Shown: positions 35,193-50,067, counted from the first letter of the stretch. The stretch: 64,000 bases of DNA from Plotosus lineatus (GCA_024760905.1 CM045729.1:58840580-58904579); one strand, 5' to 3'. A program made the numbers and translations. Notes: generated by a model not told the origin, from the sequence alone.

Positions 35193-36370
35193 TATCATCA
35201 TCTTCCGCTGCTTGATCTGGGGTCGGGTCAAGGGGACAGCAGCCTAAACGGTGAGGTCTTGATGTCCCTTTCCCTAGCCACTTCCTCCAGCTCTTACGGG
35301 GAGACACCAAGGTGTTCCCAAACCAGTCGAGAGATATTATCCCTCCAGCGTGTTCTAGGTGGAGCCCATGGTCTCCTTCAGGTTGGACATGCACGAAACA
35401 CCTCACCAGGAAGCCATTTGGGGGGCATTCTAACCAGATGCCAAGTCACCTCAACTGGCTCTTTCAACATTGAGAAGCAGTTCTACTCTGAGCTCCTCCC
35501 AGCTGGCTGAGCTCCTCACCAAATCTCTAAGGGAGAGCCCCGCCACCCTAGGAAGGAAGCTTATTTGATTTGAGCCGCTTGTATCCACAATCTTGTTCTT
35601 TCGGTCACTACCCAAAGCTCGTGACCACAGGTGAGGGTTGTAACATACATTGACCAGTAAATTGAAAACATTGCGTTGTAGATCAGCTCCCTCTTTACTA
35701 TGATGGACCGGAACAAGCACTGTTTTACAGCAGAGGCATGCAGCAATCCATCTGTTGATCTCATGCTCCATTCTTCCCTCAGTCATGAACAAGACCTTGA
35801 GATACTTGAACTCCTCCACTTGGGGCAGGACCTCATTCCAGACTCAGAAGGGGTATTGCACTCTTTTCTGGCTGAGAATCATGGCCTTGGACTCAAAGGT
35901 GCTGATTCTTATCCCAGCCACTTTTGTCCCAAGAGTCAGAGTCAGTCGCTGAGGATCGGCCTGACAGAACCCATGCCTTCAACTGCCTCCCAATCACAAC
36001 GCATCCGACCCCTATAGCCCTCCCACAGGTGGTGGCTCCATGGGAGGTCAAACCCATGACTCCTTTTCCTACTGGCCCTGGCAGGCCTCCATGGGCATAA
36101 GCCCACCACCAAAAACTCACCTTCAAGCCCCTCACCCAGGCCTTACTGCAGGGGTGACATTGGTAACCTGCATCTGGGCAAGGTCAACCGTGTCATTATT
36201 GTGTTTCTCCATAGAGGTATTTTCAGTTGTGCTTCATCTGGACCGTCACCTAGGATGTTTGCCTTGGGTGACCTTACGATGGGCATAATGCCCTTGGCAA
36301 CATAGCTCCTTGGATCAATAGGACATATAAATCCCTTTACCATGATATGGTGGCAATTTGAGGAGGGTAG
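35193..36370 (-). mobile_element. Rex3 retrotransposon with internal deletion
   Basis: Both natural ends are present. The 3' end at the left has 'gctgcttgatctggggtcgg' and a (GATAAT)-type tail. The 5' UTR start at the right has 'ctcctcaaattgccaccat', matching 53223. A perfect 11-bp target duplication ATATTCTGTAT lies at 35182-35192 and 36371-36381. At about 35925 the sequence jumps from the 5' UTR just before the endonuclease start to the late RT ('..AGIRISTFESKAMI..'). The endonuclease and RT fingers/palm, about 2.2 kb, are therefore missing. Confidence 0.9.
35260..35925 (-). pseudogene. Rex3 RT thumb / C-terminal remnant
   Basis: The minus strand encodes 'MEEFKYLKVLFMTEGRMEHEINR', 'YVTTLTCGHELWVVTERT' and 'FLPRVAGLSLRDLVR'. 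These are the counterparts of the Rex3 RT C-terminus at 55930-56300, with frame breaks. The catalytic core is deleted. Confidence 0.85.
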
Positions 36371-36538
36371 ATATTCTGTATATAATGTTTAATATAACTA
36401 AACATTCACCTCTTGCACTTCTTTACCAGTAACAATAAAACACTGGCCTAGACAGTAACGTTGATTCCTCACATCTCTACTAGGGTTCCCAGTTCAGTTC
36501 TGAGCTGAGGCTTCTGTCTGTGTGGAGATTTAAATGTG

Positions 36539-37214
<676 letters not shown>

Positions 37215-37215
<1 letters not shown>

Positions 37216-37365
37216 ACTCCTGTGCTGAGCCTATAAACCTTATCTTAATTACACCTGTTGCCCTCCTAATCTTATCAGAATTAGATTAGTCTGTCCACAC
37301 ACCCACACAATGACACAGACTTTACTTGAACAATTAAAATCCAGTAATTAAGGACTGTTCCTCTC
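37215..37365. promoter_or_regulatory. candidate conserved non-coding block with TAAT sites
   Basis: It contains TTAATTA, two facing TAATC-type sites in 'ctaatcttatcagaattag' followed by 'attag', and CAGTAATTAAGG. The clustering of homeodomain-like cores in repeat-free DNA is suggestive only. Confidence 0.22.
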
Positions 37366-37639
37366 CACTGATATAGCACTAATTTTGCAGTTGAACGTGA
37401 AGACAAAAAATGTGCATCATAAAAAATTACATTGATGGAACAACATTATATTCTTTATTGCCACCTTTCTATTTAAACTGTAATAAAATGTAATCACATT
37501 TATCCTTAGATTTAAAATTCATTTAAGGTCACTGCTAAACAGATTCCTGATTTTGGTTTTCTGCACCAGCATGATAAATTTGAAGCCAACATGATAAAAT
37601 AAAGTAATTAATTTGCTTAACAGCAGAATACACCATAAA

Positions 37640-37882
37640 CATATTGACAGTCCATCCAGGGCATACACAAAATCACCCATATTCACATCTGGGGAAATCT
37701 GGAACAACCAATTAGATTATGTGCATGTCTTTGGATTGTGGGAGGAAACCAGAGAATGGCAAGCAAGCCCAAGCAAGCATAGGAAAAACATGCAAACTCC
37801 TTGCCGAGCTTTGGAATTTAACCCAGGCAATTTTTGCTATGAAGAAGATGAGCTAACCACTACACCATTGTGCCACCATGAA
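37640..37882 (-). mobile_element. SINE family II (teleost tRNA-type)
   Basis: It has 'catgtctttggattgtggg' and 'aggaaacc', then 'aaaacatgcaaactcc', and finally a reversed tRNA-like head 'gctaaccactacaccattgtg'. This layout is very common in fish. The 3' tail side is truncated. Diverged. Confidence 0.75.
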
Positions 37883-37889
37883 ATAAATG

Positions 37890-38225
37890 GTCATTCATTT
37901 TCTGAACTGCTTAATCCTAAGTACGGCCAAGGGGAGGCTGGTGCCCATCTCAGCCGATTCTGGGCGAGGGCAGAGTGCACCCTGGACAGCTCGCCAGGCC
38001 ATTGCACAGTAGAAACATGCTAACAACTATGCAGCCTACTCTTGACAAAAGTCAGCAATGGATCTTTTCCATGCCTCACACCATAGACAGTGAGAGACAT
38101 AGAGCCTTTGATAATCCAGATGGCTGCACTGGGGGGACAGCAGAGGCAATCGTTGAGAGTGAGACTTGAACCCCCAACCTTGGGATCAGTGGTCCAGCAC
38201 CTTACCACCAGGCCACCGCTGCCAA
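37890..38225 (-). mobile_element. SINE family I, tail a
   Basis: The full head is at the right; tail a is at the left ('attcattttctgaactgctt', 'aatcctaa'). It is adjacent to the family II copy. The target duplication is unclear. Confidence 0.85.
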
Positions 38226-38229
38226 TGAA

Positions 38230-39220
38230 AGGAATTGAACAATCAATTTTAAAAATTACTAGAAAAAAAAAATACTAGATCAGAGGGTCTTTTTCAGTCT
38301 CAAGATAAAGACTTGTACTCATCCAAAAATTCTAAAAGGCTACTTAGTGCTGTTCTGTCCACTGAGCAATTTGATTTTGCATTGTCTAGCAAAAAGCCAT
38401 GACAGAACAAAGACCTGAGCCTCCTTGTACTAAACATATTGAACTCTAGATTTCTTGAAAACTTGCCGATCTATCTGAAAGGTACTTTCCAGAAAGATAC
38501 ACACACATTGTGTCACTCAATGTAGCCAAGCAAGACAAGAATATGTGATCAAGGGCTCAAGCAAATACTTTGTGCCAAGCAATTCAGTGGCTTGGTGGAT
38601 CTAATGGTCAGATGAGAAACCTGCTCATTCTTTCTCTCAGATTCGGCAAAAGAGTGAGCAGGGCCAGGCAACAGATGGGCCATCTGCATGCATACTCAGG
38701 ACAGACATGCCAGGAGATACTGCCCCCATCCCCAGCTGACAGCCTGTGCATTTATAAGAAACTAAAAGAAAATATTCCAATAGGCTGTAGTGTAGGTGTA
38801 CAAAAAAAAAAAAAAAAAATCCCTTTTCAGTCAACAGTCTATAAATTAGTTGCCCCCCCCATCCCAAAATGATATGTATGCAGCAGTAAACCACCTATGG
38901 TGAAGACAAAAGAAGTGTGACTGAATTTGTGGATGCAGTGAAGTGTTATATGTATGCAAGCTTAGTAGACTTTAACTGAACACATTAGTCACTGAGACAG
39001 CTGCTGCACTAATAGAACAATAAGAAGGGGCAGCATTAGCCTTGCCTCCTATCAAAATAAATTTCAATGCACACCCATTCCATAGGCAATTGTTTCTCCC
39101 TCTCTTTCTCTCTCTATCTTTCTCTCTCTCTCTGACATACAGGTCAAAAGATGTGCTGTGGTAAACAAGAGTAAAACTCACATATAGCTACATATTGTCG
39201 CATCAATACATCTGAGTTTA
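38230..39220. other. non-coding, nothing recognised
   Basis: It contains poly(A) at about 38802-38819 and a CT-rich patch near 39095-39133. Confidence 0.45.
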
Positions 39221-39240
39221 TTATTGCACATGCATACAGT

Positions 39241-39596
39241 CTGTCTGTCTATCTTCCTTTCGGCTTTTTCCCTTTTACTCGGGAGTCGCCACAGCGAATC
39301 ATCTGATTCGCATGTTTGATTTGGCAGAGGTTTTTATGTCGGATGCCCTTCCTGTCACAACCCTTTTTAGCAAGGGACAGAAACACGCTGACGACTTTGC
39401 AGCTACTCTTTACGAAAGTCAGCAATGGTTCTTTTACATGCCTCTCACCATAGACAGTGGGAGACATGGCCCGCCTTTGATAACCCAGTTAGCCGCACTG
39501 GGGGGGACAGTGACAACCTTGTGGAAAGTGGGACTCGAACCCCCAACCTTTGGATCAGCGATCCAGTGCCCTATATCACTAGACCACCACTGCCCC
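39241..39596 (-). mobile_element. SINE family I, tail b (young copy)
   Basis: Full length, with a perfect 17-bp target duplication TTGCACATGCATACAGT at 39224-39240 and 39597-39613. Tail b is at the left and the intact head at the right. Confidence 0.95.
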
Positions 39597-39649
39597 TTGC
39601 ACATGCATACAGTGACCTACTATATTATTATTATTATTATTAATATGTT

Positions 39650-39872
39650 ACAGAAACACGCTGACGACTTTGCAGCTACTCTTTACGAAAGTCAGCAATG
39701 GTTCTTGTACATGCCTCTCATCATAGACAGTGAGAGACATGGCTCGCCTTTGATAACCCAGTTAGCTGCACTGGGGGGGCGGCAGTGACAACCTTGTGGA
39801 GAGTGGGACTCGAACCCCCAACCTTTTGGATCAGCGATCCAACGCCCTATACCACTAGACCACCACTGCCCA
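39650..39872 (-). mobile_element. SINE family I, tail missing
   Basis: The head and body are nearly identical to the previous copy, 50 bp away and in the same orientation. The 3' tail stops at 'gttacagaaacacgctgac'. TATTATTAT flanks both sides and may hide the target duplication. Confidence 0.88.
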
Positions 39873-39903
39873 CATTATTATTATGTATAAGTATCCCACA
39901 TTA

Positions 39904-39945
39904 ACAAAAAAAAAAAAAAAAAAAAAAAGAAAGAAAGAAAAGAAA
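39904..39945. repeat. poly(A) / (AAAG)n
   Basis: An A-run ending in AAAG units. Confidence 0.93.
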
Positions 39946-40240
39946 CCAGTATTTAGCAGCAACGCATCACTACATGTTCAAACGAAACCCAGACAGCATC
40001 CATGTTGATGCCTTGCTGTGCTAACAAACCTTTATCCTGGTCCCCGAGGCTACTCTGGTTCCATTAGGTTGTGCAATTGTTTTACTCATACAGGACTGAG
40101 TTAATAAAGCGGTTATTTGAGCATGCATGTTATTCAACGGCAGATTCAACCACAAATATTTCTTCAATATCTTTTTCCTTCTTCCTTCACTTGCATCCCT
40201 CCAGAAAAAGGTTATTAATATGCGGATAATCTGACTTGCT
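39946..40240. other. non-coding, nothing recognised
   Basis: No supportable feature. Confidence 0.4.
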
Positions 40241-40420
40241 CAGTGTGAAATAAGCCTGGGTGAGCCGGCATCAAGTTTACATGCCCCATTGTGCTGCCCC
40301 ATGCTTAATGTGCATCATATTTGCATAAAATCCTATTTTCCCGATGCAGGCTTAATGCCTCCTAATCCATTCGCTGCCACGATCACAACATCAGAATAGG
40401 TCATGAAGACAAGAGAGACA
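40240..40420. promoter_or_regulatory. candidate conserved non-coding block
   Basis: A repeat-free, mixed-composition stretch with an octamer-like ATTTGCATA ('catcatatttgcataaaatc') and 'gcctcctaatccattcgctg'. Impression only. Confidence 0.22.
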
Positions 40421-40667
40421 CAGAGATGCCTGAGTACTTTCTCTTCCCATTTCACACTACTTCCTCAGCAGCCTGGCACCTAAAAAGAAACAGTAATGAG
40501 AGGACAAGATGTACTACATGTCTCTTAATACACCCTGTTGCAGCCTCTATATGAAATAGCCAGCATGCATTAGGGAAAGAGATATGGGCCATGTGGCTAG
40601 ACCAAGCACTTTAAGTAGCAAGCCAACAAGAGAGCAAAAAGGCATCGGAGCTGTAGGGTACACGCTA

Positions 40668-40722
<55 letters not shown>

Positions 40723-41215
40723 GGGGGGGGGAGGGGTTTGGTCATTTCAAAATTTTTGAATTCTGCTATTGCTAAAAAGAGTTGGCATGTCCAGTTAAGC
40801 AGCACACTGTCAATGCTAATTAAAAAAAAAAATTAAAATAAAAAAAAAATTAAAACCTATACATTTATCACTTGCAATGAGACTGAATACGTGTGATAAT
40901 AACTTTAATGTCACAGATCACATTGGAAAACTGATTAAAACATGAAATTAAGTCATTACTCAGTTTTGTCTGAAAAAGATGGAATGGTCTTTTGCAAATT
41001 TCATACATGCTTTGATTTGTATGATTTCATAAGGTCCTGGCTTTGCGGTTCAGAGTATACGCCACCTTTCCCCAGAATCATCTGACCAAGAGTCCAGCCT
41101 CCCCATGATCTTAGAACAACTAAGTGGTTTGGCAAATGACTGACTGAATGAGATATAATGAGTATGCGTAATGAGGATAATGAGTAATATGAACATTATC
41201 TCGCAACATTAAATA
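40421..41215. other. non-coding with (GT)n
   Basis: A (GT)n array lies at about 40670-40712 and A-rich patches near 40823-40850. No gene. Confidence 0.45.
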
Positions 41216-42811
<1,596 letters not shown>

Positions 42812-42814
42812 TCT

Positions 42815-43620
42815 ATTTTCAGAACCTAGATAAGAAGGAAGTGAGTATGCCTGTCAGCATTTCCCAGTAAGTACTATATTGGGCTCTCTAATGGAACCAT
42901 TGTGTTGTTGGCTGTAAGTGGAGACCAAAGGGAAACCTTTATTTATAAACTGAGTACTTGAGCCATTAAAGCTTACTTGATCTGCCCTTATTGTGCGATC
43001 AACATCAACAACCAACCACTCAGTGATGAACAGAAAAGGTCAAGTGGCTAGAAACAGAGAAATCACGTACGAATACAAGTGAGAAAGAGCGGTGTCGATT
43101 ACATAGGTGTTAAACTAAATAAAGGTATAACTTCAGCGAGGGAGATACCTCCCTGCTAATATCTGCATTCTGCTCCACTCTACAGCTAATGGGCTCTCAA
43201 GTGTAAAGCCACAACACTCTTCCCAGCATGTAACTTTAATGAGAGGACAGATGCGTGCAGTTTTTATTCCCACTGTTAGACTCTAAATATTAGAAGCAGA
43301 ACATACATGAGAGCCAGGATCAACATTAATGCTCCAACTTCACCTGTTATTCCTTCTCTTTAATAAAGCTTGATGCATACTGTACGGTGTACTACGTACA
43401 TAGAAGCTGCACACTCTTTGTGCTCAGTCAGTGGATGCTTGATTTTTTTTAAGCTGTTATCTTTATAAATGCACATGTTACACTCTGATAGTTCATTTTC
43501 AATTCATTCTGCAGGAGAAGGAACAATGTATACAATGTACACAGGCATTCACATAAGTTTGATAAATGATTTTCAAATTCTAAATCCCAGGGACTATTTA
43601 AAAATACTAAAAATACTCAT
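42815..43620. other. non-coding, nothing recognised
   Basis: No supportable feature. Confidence 0.45.
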
Positions 43621-43633
43621 AAATAAATATAAA

Positions 43634-43973
43634 GGGGACAGTGGTGGTCTAGTGGTATAAGGCGCTGGATCGCTGATCCAAAGGTTGGGGGTTCGAGTCC
43701 CACTCTCCACAAGGTTGTCACTGCCCCCCCCCCCCAGTGCAGCTAACTGGGTTATCAAAGGCCGGCCATGTCTCTCACTGTCTATGGTGTGAGGCATGTA
43801 AAAGAACCATTGCTGACTTTCGTGAAGAGTAGCTGCAAAGCCGTCAGCGTGTTTCCGCCCTGCGATGGCCTGGCGAGCTGTCCAGGGTGTACTCTGCCCT
43901 CACCCTGAGTTGGCTGGGATGGGCACCAGCCTCCCCGCGACCCTAATTAGGATGAAGCGGTTACAGAAATGAG
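43634..43973 (+). mobile_element. SINE family I, tail a (young copy)
   Basis: Full length, with intact A and B boxes. A perfect 13-bp target duplication AAATAAATATAAA lies at 43621-43633 and 43974-43986. A C-run of about 13 bases lies mid-body. Confidence 0.95.
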
Positions 43974-43989
43974 AAATAAATATAAATAT

Positions 43990-44465
43990 ATTTCATACAT
44001 TTCTTAAAATATATTTATTTGCTGAAAGGCCCCCAAAAGGTTCTTTATTGCTGAACATAGCCTGTGCTGATGTTATGTTTCTATAGCTTTCTGTACTTGT
44101 TATTTGTGCAGCCATATGCCTTGTACTCTGCAATTTTTCTGGCAGCATTACGCTGAACTGGCTGATAATATGCTATCTTAGACACTTAATCACGCATCCC
44201 TGCTAGTAGGATAAAACAATGAATTCATGTCACTAGCAGGGCTGGAACAACCAATGAAGAAGGAAATATTTAGCTGTGCATGTCTAATAGTAATGGTAGT
44301 GTGGCAGCACGTGCGCTTATTTGACAAAAAAATAAGGACTGATATTGCCTGACGGGATTGCTGATGTCATACTAAAATGTCTTAAAGAGCTTGTAATTCA
44401 GATGCAGCAGAGGTACACTTTAAAACTATCAGAGGTTATAAATTATAATTCTGATAATATATGTA
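43990..44465. other. non-coding, nothing recognised
   Basis: No supportable feature. Confidence 0.45.
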
Positions 44466-44469
44466 TATA

Positions 44470-44786
44470 GCCTCCTTCTTCTTCTTCTTCTTCTTCTTTT
44501 ACTTTCGGCTACTCCCTTCAGGGGTCGCCACAGCAAATCATCCGCCTCCACCTCACCCTGTCCTCTGCATCTTCTTTTCTGACTCCAACGACCTTCATGT
44601 CTTCCTTCACCACATCCATAAATCTCTTCTTCGGTCTTCCTCGAGGCCTTCTGCCTGGTAGTTCCAACCTCAGCATCCTACTGCCAATATACTCACTATC
44701 CCTCCTCTGTACATGTCCAAACCATCTCAATCTAGCCTCTCTGACTTTGTCTCCAAAACATCTTACGTGGGCTGTCCCTCCTGTTT
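44470..44786 (-). mobile_element. RTE-clade retrotransposon, 5'-truncated
   Basis: The same family as 23982-24766. It covers the last part of the protein on the minus strand: 'AHVRCFGDKVREARLRWFGHVQRRDSEYIGSRMLRLELPGRRPRGRPKKRFMDVV...CGDP'. The 3' end and (AAG)n tail are at the left. The frame is open over the remnant, so it is less decayed than the 24-kb copy. The target duplication was not found. Confidence 0.9.
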
Positions 44787-44789
44787 GTA

Positions 44790-47700
44790 GACAAATCATA
44801 GGGGGGGAATCTGCTCCTTGTCACTCGCGATGTCAGTCAAATGACCTCTCTCTTTGAAAGTAGGCCACACTTGAAAACTTCAACGAAGAAAACTATCACT
44901 GATTTTCACCAAGAATTTGGTGCAGCAATGTTGACCCCCTTTGACAGATAAACCACTTGCGAGGCATGCTCCGTTTAAACCCAACTGATGCCTCTCAGAC
45001 CTGTTCTCCTGAACAAAAACTTTATCTGCTGAATAACCTTGCTAGCATCTATGCAGTTCTTAGGAGCACATCTCTACCAAACTTGGACACAGCACTGATG
45101 AGAAACATGACCTTTGTGGTACCGCAGACCTATGTGAAGTTAGCAAGGCATGAATGTGTCAATGATGACAGTATGTTGTTCCTCAGCCAACTCCCTTCAA
45201 AGCTCAAGCCACACAGTGCTGCCCTCTGAATGGAACTGCTGAAAGTGTATGTGGGGCACTGAACAAAGACTGCTGCAGAATAATCAGTCAACAATCATAT
45301 TTTTTCACACAATTTCTAATAAAACTGTTCCGCTCTATGTGCAGAGGCCTTCAGACAAACTCATTGCAGCCAAAATAAAGGGAAAAAAAAGAAGAAAAGG
45401 GAGCAAGACCATATTGTATGCGTCACCTCCACTGAATTTATAACCTGCATTTACATTGTGTACCGTAAATGCTTATGCAACAAGCATATAGTAATATAGT
45501 GGCTGCCTTCTCGGGAATGGACCAAAACATGGCTTCAAAACATCAACACAAAAATATAAGCGCCACTCCTGTCGGGCCTTGGTCCTTGGGTGCGTATACA
45601 AGTATGAACATCACACATGCCTCGTTTTCAAACACAAGCAATGGGATTAGTGTTTCAAATAATATAAAAACTCAAAATTTTCAGTTATCCCCTCCACTTT
45701 TCAAATCGCTCCACCAGCCCTGGAGGTTACTCAAAATCTACAAACGTCACTGAAAAGGCGGAAGGATCTCAGCACAGACATTTATTTAACTGCAAACAGA
45801 CAGAAAAATTGTGCTGGACTGGGCATCATTGGTATCTACCCTCTGAAAGGGCTTTTTGATCAAACTGTTTCCAGTTGACTCATTCAGACTTTTTTTTCTT
45901 TTTTTAATAATAATGTGTAACCTAAAGAAAGGCTGAACTTTACATTTTAATGGTGTTCTAGTGGCAGTTTCATCTACAAATATTGTACTCATTTTTACAC
46001 ATAACTCATTGTAAGAGAGACCTCAGCAACTCGGCTTCTATAGCAAGTGGAATGAAGCCAGTTGGCAGCAAAATGAATGTTAAACGTCTTACTAAGCAGT
46101 ATGCCACATTTAGCTCAAATGGCAACGGGTCATTAAACAAGAGATTGGTTATGGCTGGGACTAATTTATTTAGCCTGCATCTGTGTGATTCATTTAAATA
46201 TGAGAATAGACTAAATCAATAGAAATGATAAGTAACTATCTCACCAGCTTTAAAGGAAACACACATAGCAGTAACACAAAAATCAATGACACATTTACAA
46301 TCGTTGTTTGTTTAAATCTTATTTGCACAAATGCTTAAAGGTAAGTTTAATACAATAAATCCCTACATGTAGGAGCTCCCTTAACTTTACATGTGAATGC
46401 GTTGTAATGCTAACATTTGGTTCTGTTCAGTAGAAATGAATTTGTAGCCAGAGTCTGTGCTCAAGGGACATTTTCTTGCTATAGCATGTGCAATAGCTGT
46501 CCATTATGTGTTCACTGACAAATAACATTTGGATGAACCTCAGGTGCTGAATGATTGAAGCTTGCAGCGGGAACAACGTAGTCGTGGATGGTTGTCCCAT
46601 GTCTGTTTGGTGTCTGCACGTGCCCATCACAAGAGCTGTTATGTATCATTCTCTTCCATGATGGGTATCAATAATAATATAAAAATTTTGAATAATTTTT
46701 ATGAAAAAAAAAAAAAAAAAACCCGAAAAAAAAAAAAAATGTAAAATAGAGTCTCATACATCACTGTTCAGGACCAAACACAACAAAAACACACAGTCTA
46801 ACTCAGATAGAAACTTGAAGGTAAAAAAGATGTTCACTGAGCAAACTCTAAAATTAAATGGGTAATTAACGAGATAGGTGAAATCTAGATATTTGCCTAA
46901 ATCTAGATATTGAAATAAAGATTCCCATCCCAAGAGGTTGGTCTACCATTGGAGATTCTCAATTTTTTAAAATAGAAATTAAAAGTACGTGTTCAAAGAT
47001 GCTTGCATCTGAAAAGCTCAAAAAAAAAAAAAAAAAAAAAGAATTCTGTGGTAAAGTTAGAAAATCTCAAAGAAGTTTCTGAATGTTTTTTTTTTTAAAG
47101 CCAGATATCAGACTGTTTAAGCTGCAATTGATTTCTTCAGGATTTATGTCAGTCAAGTGTATCCATGCCTTTTTTCAGAATACCTTAAAAGGGAGGGGGT
47201 GCAGGGTGGCGTACTCCAGTTTGCCATTGGTGTGAATGGAGGTTTGTTCCAGAGAACAGTTTCTGCAGGAGGCTTGCAACCCTCGGAGTAAAAAAAATAA
47301 ATAAATAAAATGCATTTGCAACAGAAACCATGATAAATGGCCAAATGTATCATGGGTATGGAATGGGTAGTGAGTGACTGAGTGATTGTTACAAAAACAA
47401 GATTATTCTTTACACTGCCTTTCAAATATGGTGCAGTTAACAGTTTACACTTCATACTTCTCAGTTTTATTATCATTATTAGAATAGTACTCTTAACTTT
47501 CATTATTATTACTGTTGTGGTTTTTATTATTATTACTGTCGTTTTTTTTAAAAATCATATTATTTATTTAGAAAAGTGATTTATTTTGTTATTGTTTGTA
47601 CTATCTATACGTACTATTTACTGACCACAATTTTTATATAGTTGAAATAATTCATTCATTCATAAGAAATTTGGGAGAAAATATAAAAATTGTTAAAATA

Positions 47701-47880
47701 TCATTAGGAAAACTGTTTGAATCAGATCATGGAGAGTTATACAGTTTAGATGAGAAAAGAGACATGGAAAATCGGCTGTTTTCTCACCTTGCATACATGG
47801 GGATAAATAGCGCTAAGTTTTGCACAGCCAATGGAAGCAACTGTGATGGATCAAATTTGATCTGAGGTCATTCTCATATA
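44790..47880. other. non-coding, several anonymous short frames
   Basis: Plus-strand frames at 44957-45229 (90 codons), 45469-45753 and 47596-47865 have Met starts but no recognised domain. No splice context supports them. Poly(A) tracts lie at 46705-46738 and 47021-47040. This is the longest stretch here without a clear transposon. An unrecognised exon or old processed copy cannot be excluded, above all for 44957-45229. Confidence 0.35.
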
Positions 47881-47888
47881 CTCTATAT

Positions 47889-48284
47889 CAGTGGTCCCCA
47901 ACCACCGGTCCATAGACCGGTACCGCTCTGTGGCTCAATTGGCACCGGTCCATAATTCATTATTTCCGTTTTATTTATTATCTGAGTTTGAACGATTTTT
48001 AATTTTGAAAAAGTCTTTTATTTTGAAAAATGACCGGATTCTCTTGGCTATATATTAGTTATTTGAGCACTAAAATGTAACCCACAAGGGTAAGGCACAT
48101 AAACAGAGCCGTGCTGGACATGTTTCAAACAATAGCAGGGATTTTGGGTGAGACTGAGCCTGAGCCTTAATTCTACCAGCTGGTGCACCATCATCTGTTT
48201 TTTTTTTTTTTTTCTTAGAAAAGTTCAAGCTCTACTTCCCAACCAACCTTATTTCAGCTGTTGAAAAATAACATTCATGGAGTT

Positions 48285-48360
<76 letters not shown>

Positions 48361-48428
48361 TTTTATATAAATGTTATAATTACAATGCAAACAATCTATG
48401 ACCCCGATAAAAAGGTTGGGGACCACTG
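47889..48428. mobile_element. hAT-like non-autonomous transposon
   Basis: The 15-bp ends are perfectly inverted: CAGTGGTCCCCAACC at 47889-47903 and GGTTGGGGACCACTG at 48414-48428. The flanking 8-mers CTCTATAT and CTTTATAT (7 of 8) fit the 8-bp target duplication of hAT elements. A 'ccggtccatagaccggtacc' motif follows the left end. No transposase is seen. A (TTC)n(TAA)n array (about 48285-48361) has grown inside. Confidence 0.9.
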
Positions 48429-48429
48429 C

Positions 48430-49408
48430 TTTATATGGTTGATGGATAGCTCATTGAATTTGGACAATGTGCTGAAAAGCTTGTTGCTTTTTCTATTTTG
48501 TAGGACAGTGCATATTCAAACAGGCTTGGCATGCTAAAGCCGATCATTTACTCAGTAACTGCTGGTTAAATCTGATGAAAACTCAGATAATACACAACAC
48601 TGTGCAACATCGTTGCATCGTTGCATAAAGGTCATAGTTTGGTTGTGTGCACAAAATGTTATCTGAACACTAACATGGTTCAACCATAATATCCTTTGAA
48701 TTCATGCACAATGTTGGTTTGACATTTCCAAAATGTTACACAAATCCATGTCCCCAGTACCGAGCCGTTTAGCATGGGACAAGAACTGTGCACATCACAC
48801 AGGTACTGAAAAGGAAACCACAGTACACATTCACACAGCCTGTGCAAATTAATGTTACTGTAACATCTCGCATTAATGGTTTGAGACATTGATTGAAAAT
48901 ATGACATTTAACATATAAACAATTACTTTTTGAGTCTACAAGTAATGTTATAGAATTTTTATTTTTTTTTTGCATTGTTGCAGTGTTTTTTATTTTTTTT
49001 TTATATTTTTAAAAAGAATATATGTGCAATTCTTTATACCTTTGATCAACTTCAAAGCATTTCTCTAAACCAGAGAGCCACAGCAATGATCCAGTATGTT
49101 TGGGTATCATGGTTGTTTGACAAATGGAAACTGACAAATATCAGAATTCTTCTAAACTCTTTAAGAAAGAAAATTAACTCAGGTAAATGTTCCAAAAATA
49201 CAGGGAATGATTAATTTTTTTGTTGCGGCATAAGCTTATTAGCAGCACACACTATTGAAATGAGTGTGTAATTAATATGAAATGCAAGTATTTACTCTGG
49301 CATGGTAAACTTGTTTGAATGGATAAATGTTTATTCTTTCACTAAACACCATTTTTTTCTAAACGGGGTCTAAATGGAATGCATAAATAAACTCTAAATG
49401 GGATGCAA
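48430..49408. other. non-coding, nothing recognised
   Basis: No supportable feature. Confidence 0.45.
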
Positions 49409-49420
49409 AGCAAGCAAGCA

Positions 49421-49496
<76 letters not shown>
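49407..49496. repeat. (AAGC)n(AC)n microsatellite
   Basis: A few AAGC units, then about 75 bp of CA repeat. Confidence 0.97.
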
Positions 49497-49498
<2 letters not shown>

Positions 49499-50002
49499 GA
49501 ACAATTAGGGGAGACAATCCACCTACTGACATATTTTGTAATGTTGGATGAATCCAGAGAAAGAGAAAGAGAATGAAGCTGGAAGTGTGAGACTCAGGAT
49601 TTCACACAATTGAGTAAGATTTTGATGCAGACAAACATGATAAAATAAACAAATAAATAAATTTAAAAAAATGTTCTAAATCTGTTATGCAATGATGCAA
49701 TGTGATATGATTTATGGTAGTAGTTTCCAAACAACATGAGACCATTAGTTTTCACATAATGATGTAGAAAATGACAAATCAGCTCGGAAACATAATATAG
49801 ATTTGGGCATTACCTTAATGTGGAGCTCACAATAGAATCTTTGTGAGTACTTCTATCATATCAAAATTATTACTTTGACGATGTTTAGGAACATTTTATA
49901 TTTTAAGATGTTTCAGGCCGTGCTCTCTGGAAGCTTCCGCGGGGGGTGTACTACAGTTTCCTTCCCCATTTCAAATGACACGCAATTCGGCTAATTCACT
50001 GG

Positions 50003-50003
<1 letters not shown>
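49497..50003. other. non-coding, nothing recognised
   Basis: No supportable feature. Confidence 0.45.

Positions 50004-50067
<64 letters not shown>

Noticed and set aside
37613..38023. 136-codon frame as a gene
   Set aside because: It is read through two SINEs (families II and I).
47596..47865. 89-codon frame as a host exon
   Set aside because: The composition is plausible, but no domain, splice sites in agreement or neighbouring exons could be found. Left as anonymous.
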